Positions 50,585 through 53,065 of a stretch of DNA of 53,065 nt are shown piece by piece. Where the stretch lies: positions 1 to 53,065 of the forward strand of contig NZ_QLMH01000018.1 of NCBI RefSeq assembly GCF_003259935.1, given 5' to 3'. The notes under the pieces are model-generated. The model saw nothing but the letters and a program-made list of their open reading frames with translations. It was not told the origin of the DNA and searched no databases. The position numbers and the translations under genes are program-made. Positions within the stretch are counted from its first letter, which is position 1; every line of letters starts with the position of its first letter. Source of the stretch: Paranoxybacillus vitaminiphilus (GTDB lineage: Bacteria; Bacillota; Bacilli; Bacillales; Anoxybacillaceae).

Positions 50585-52021
50585 TCACATTTTGAATACT
50601 TTTAATTGGTTAGACGACAAAAATTTTCCTCCCTGGAATCGGGAGCCGCTATTTTTTAAATAATGAATTAGCTCAATATGTTCTTTCGTAATTATTTCTC
50701 CTATAAACAAAACCGGAATCCCTGGTGGATAAGGAATGAGCATTTCCGCAGCTACCAATCCTTCTGCATTTTCTAAAGAAACAACTCTTGTAGGTAGGTT
50801 TTTCAGCTTTTTATAGGAATATGACTGAGAAACTCGTGGTAAAGTGTACGGTCGTAATAAATGTATATAAGATGAATCATATTTAATTCCTCGTAAAGCA
50901 TGTTTTATTTTTTTACTTACCTCTCCAAAATTTTCTAATAACGCTAAAGGATAAACAAAAAGCACATTAAAAGGATCAGCTAATTCCGTAAATATTCCCT
51001 CTTTTTCCAATAATGACTGTAATTGATAACCAGATAAAGAACTTCTTGTCTGTACGGTTATTTTTAATAAATCTGTTGTAACAACCGGGTCTGCTGATTC
51101 TGCTACCGCAATACACTCTATCTCTTTTAATAATCCTTTAAAACGCTCAATTTCTTTACTAATCTGGTTGATATCCTCCTGTGATAAATTAGCTAAATAG
51201 TTTCGCGCTAAATCAAGTGATGCCATAATCGGATATGAAGGACTGCTAGATTGAAAAACTTGCAAAAAATACTTTACCTTCTCTTCATCTACTAGTTGAC
51301 TGTTAAAATGCAAATAAGACCCCATTGTCATTGCCGGCAATGTTTTATGCGCCGACTGAACGACTAAATCAGCACCGCACGCAACCGCTGTTTTCGGAAA
51401 AGGAGTTCCTAAAGCAAAGTGAGCCCCATGTGCCTCATCAACAAGAACAGGTATACGATAAGAATGGGCTAATTTTACAATTTCTGTTAGATCGATAGCC
51501 ATGCCGTAATAATTTGGATTCGTTAAAATTAAAGCAGCGGCATTTGGATGACGCTCTATTGTTTCTTTAATAGTATTATAAGAAACATACGAAGCAACAC
51601 AAACATCACGATCAAATTCTGGAGAAATAAAAACAGGCTCTGCACCAACTAGCTGTAATCCATTGATAATGGATTTATGACAATTTCGCTGGACAATTAT
51701 TTTCTTATTTTCTTCACAAACCGCAAAAATCATCGTTAAATTTCCAGAAGTTGAACCATTCACTAAAAAAAATGTTTTTTGTACGCCAAAAAATTCAGCC
51801 GCTAACATTTGCGCTTCAGCAATAACGGATTCCGGTTGGTGCAAATCATCTAAACCGTTCAGCTCGGTTACATCTATATGTAATAAGTGTTTGTAATCTT
51901 CTTTGCCCATGTCTGTAAACACTGTTCCGTATTTATGACCGGGAACATGAAACGAAATGGGATTTAATAAAGAGTGATGCTTTAAAGCTGTGTATAAAGG
52001 TGTTTGTTGTTGTCTATTCAT
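50585..52021 (-). CDS. yaaO: Orn/Lys/Arg decarboxylase family protein YaaO
   Basis: The 478-residue fold-type I PLP enzyme has HVPGHKYGT near the N terminus, the STSGNLTMIFA phosphate-binding stretch, DEAHGAHF, and the PLP-lysine segment QSAHKTLPAMT near residue 230. This is the acid-type basic amino-acid decarboxylase family, but the substrate is unknown; SpeA-like arginine decarboxylase is a paralogue. The C-terminal domain (LIPYPPGIPVLFIGE) is present. The ATG follows AAGGATGAG. It follows gin; xpaC and yaaN, which lie between them in B. subtilis, are absent. Confidence 0.93.
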   Translation of the reverse strand: MNRQQQTPLYTALKHHSLLNPISFHVPGHKYGTVFTDMGKEDYKHLLHIDVTELNGLDDLHQPESVIAEAQMLAAEFFGVQKTFFLVNGSTSGNLTMIFAVCEENKKIIVQRNCHKSIINGLQLVGAEPVFISPEFDRDVCVASYVSYNTIKETIERHPNAAALILTNPNYYGMAIDLTEIVKLAHSYRIPVLVDEAHGAHFALGTPFPKTAVACGADLVVQSAHKTLPAMTMGSYLHFNSQLVDEEKVKYFLQVFQSSSPSYPIMASLDLARNYLANLSQEDINQISKEIERFKGLLKEIECIAVAESADPVVTTDLLKITVQTRSSLSGYQLQSLLEKEGIFTELADPFNVLFVYPLALLENFGEVSKKIKHALRGIKYDSSYIHLLRPYTLPRVSQSYSYKKLKNLPTRVVSLENAEGLVAAEMLIPYPPGIPVLFIGEIITKEHIELIHYLKNSGSRFQGGKFLSSNQLKVFKM

Positions 52022-52067
52022 ATTTTCTCATCCTTTTTTCATTTTTCAATTAATATATTAAAATAAA

Positions 52068-52090
52068 AAGGTCCTTAATGGCAGGACCTT
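52068..52090 (-). terminator. Intrinsic terminator after gin
   Basis: AAGGTCCT and AGGACCTT pair around GCCATTA, followed by TTTTTATTTTAA on the minus strand, 6 nt after the gin stop, separating it from yaaO. Confidence 0.85.
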
Positions 52091-52095
52091 ATGTT

Positions 52096-52299
52096 TCATG
52101 AATATATCTCTTTATTTCGAATTTTTTTTAGTTGCTGTAAATAAAAGCGGTATTTAGGATCATCTGTATTAGTTTGTATCATATCTTTTTCACAGTCAGA
52201 ACAAATAAACTTTGTATATAAATGAATCCCTTTTAATTTCGGCTGCTCACATATGATGCATGTCTCTTCAATGAATGGATTAGTTGTAGACGAATACAT
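52096..52299 (-). CDS. gin: Anti-sigma-G factor Gin (CsfB)
   Basis: Gin delays sigma-G activity in the forespore and blocks sigma-E later. The 67-residue protein has two CxxC pairs, CIICE near residue 13 and CSDCE near residue 33, which bind zinc, with KLKGIHLYTKFICSDC between and a PKYRFYLQQLKKIR helix after. The ATG follows GGAGGTGGAG; a start five codons upstream lies in that site. It comes directly before yaaO after a terminator. Confidence 0.94.
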   Translation of the reverse strand: MYSSTTNPFIEETCIICEQPKLKGIHLYTKFICSDCEKDMIQTNTDDPKYRFYLQQLKKIRNKEIYS

Positions 52300-52319
52300 T
52301 TCTCCACCTCCCATCTATC

Positions 52320-52348
52320 ATATTTTCCAAATTTTCAAGCTTATATAC
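52320..52348 (-). promoter_or_regulatory. Sigma-F promoter of gin
   Basis: The minus strand has GTATA (52344-52348), 15 nt, then GGAAAATAT (52320-52328), an exact match to GYATA-N15-GGHNANNHT. The start would be near 52313, so the leader would be about 14 nt and little more than the ribosome-binding site. Confidence 0.7.
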
Positions 52349-52481
52349 TTACAAAATATGTTTTCGATTTTATATTCGTGTTTGCCCATTTTTACATGAG
52401 AATAAAATGCCATTATTCATGAAACCAAAAACAGCACTTCTATTCTACATTAGGAAATCTTGCAAGCGGTTAGGCCAATAA

Positions 52482-52525
52482 AAAAACAGAGGTTAAAACG
52501 AATCATCGTTTTAACCTCTGTTTTT
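52482..52525 (-). terminator. Intrinsic terminator of the rRNA operon
   Basis: AAAACAGAGGTTAAAACG pairs with CGTTTTAACCTCTGTTTT (19-bp stem, short AATCAT loop), followed by T-rich sequence on the minus strand just after 5S. Confidence 0.95.
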
Positions 52526-52530
52526 CACTC

Positions 52531-52648
<118 letters not shown>

Positions 52649-52971
52649 CATCTACCTTGATTTTACTTCCTTGCAGGTCTGCGCCGAGGAATCCATCATC
52701 TTCGAATCAGCTCGAAGACGCAGGCGCAAGCCATACAGGTGCAGGCCTGTTTAGACGCAGGCACAGACTGTCAGGGATTATTCCCTCAAAACTAGATAAC
52801 CGATATTTCTAGTATTCATGGAGAAGCTGCACTCGCTTCGCTTTTCGAGCTGTCTAGCTCCGGCAACCAACCGCTCGGGGTCAAATAACCTTCCTCCATC
52901 GAAACGCAAGCGTTTCTCGTCGGAAGAACATTCGCCCTACGAGGCTAAACAGTCGCCTCCGCTCTTCTTCT
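52649..52971 (-). other. 23S-5S spacer containing a family B element
   Basis: No tRNA gene is found here. The 5S-proximal part has TCTTCGA/TCGAAGA (52699-52718) forming a hairpin, C/G-rich complementary segments (CAGGCC, GCCTG) and TAGTTTTGAGGG sequences typical of rRNA spacers. The 23S-proximal third is copy B4. It is much longer than the short 23S-5S spacers of many bacilli. Confidence 0.8.
52851..52970 (-). repeat. Family B palindromic element, copy B4 (abuts the 23S 3' end)
   Basis: It begins TGTCTAGCTCCGG and ends CGCCTCCGCTCTTC at the border of 23S. The apical stem GAAACG/CGTTTC (52901-52916) holds a CAAG loop; CTTCC/GGAAG surrounds it. The outer pairing is weaker than in B2 and B3. 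Same orientation relative to transcription as the other three copies. Confidence 0.82.
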
Positions 52972-53065
52972 TGGTTAAGTCCTCGATCGATTAGTATCCG
53001 TCAGCTCCACGTGTCGCCACGCTTCCACCTCGGACCTATCTACCTCGTCATCTTCGAGGGATCTT
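52972..53065 (-). rRNA. 23S ribosomal RNA, 3' end (partial)
   Basis: The reverse complement has TACTAATCGATCGAGGACTT, the conserved 23S 3' end, followed to the window edge by helix sequences including GGAAGCGTGGCGACACGTGG. Only the last ~94 nt are present. The 3' boundary is set by TTAACC in the minus strand. Confidence 0.96.

Overview
The window is a chromosomal segment of a Bacillaceae bacterium, read against the direction of its genes. Almost every gene lies on the minus strand; abrB is the only convincing plus-strand gene. Gene order is that of the origin-proximal region of Bacillus subtilis between two rRNA operons. Read along the minus strand it runs: 23S end, 5S, gin/csfB, yaaO, tmk, holB, ricT, yabA, yabB, yazA, rsmI, abrB (opposite strand), metG, yabD, yabE, rnmV, ksgA, yabG, veg, sspF, ispE, purR, ridA, spoVG, glmU, prs, ctc, pth, fin, mfd, spoVT, yabM, mazG, rqcP, yabP, yabQ, divIC, yabR, tRNA-Met, tRNA-Glu, spoIIE, yabS, yabT, tilS, hprT, ftsH, coaX, hslO, cysK, pabB, pabA, pabC, folP, folB, folK, yazB, dusB, lysS, then promoter, leader and 5' end of the next 16S gene. 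Protein sequences and moderate GC suggest the Geobacillus/Parageobacillus/Anoxybacillus group, but the genus is an inference. No phage, transposase, CRISPR array or defence island is visible.

Layout: 1-640 holds the 16S start and its leader with tandem sigma-A promoters. 788-9278 carries lysyl-tRNA synthetase, tRNA dihydrouridine synthase, the folate/p-aminobenzoate operon and cysteine synthase. 9366-16988 carries Hsp33, pantothenate kinase, FtsH, HprT, TilS and the YabT/YabS pair. 17048-26060 is rich in sporulation and division genes (spoIIE, divIC, yabQ, yabP, spoVT) with two tRNAs. 26255-36715 holds repair, translation and cell-wall precursor genes. 36989-46711 holds spore proteins, rRNA maturation, metG and abrB. 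46701-52299 holds replication and biofilm regulators, the clamp-loader subunit, dTMP kinase and the anti-sigma factor Gin.

Sporulation control can be read directly from promoters: a spoIIE promoter with the 21-bp spacer of Spo0A-activated genes, Spo0A boxes around abrB, a sigma-H promoter for spoVG, sigma-F-like promoters for gin and fin, and a sigma-G promoter for spoVT.

The most unusual content is two families of dispersed palindromic elements. Family B (about 120 bp, four copies) folds as a long hairpin whose apical stem changes sequence by paired substitutions while keeping a CAAG loop. Two tandem copies lie in the pre-16S leader, one abuts the 3' end of 23S in the 23S-5S spacer, and one follows spoVT. 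Family A (about 120 bp, four copies plus a relative) sits 0-20 nt after the stop codons of lysS, ftsH, metG and yabA, in both orientations. Other points are a folB gene whose expected start codon is ATC, a likely TRAP site over the pabA ribosome-binding site, and absence of darA/yaaR between tmk and holB.
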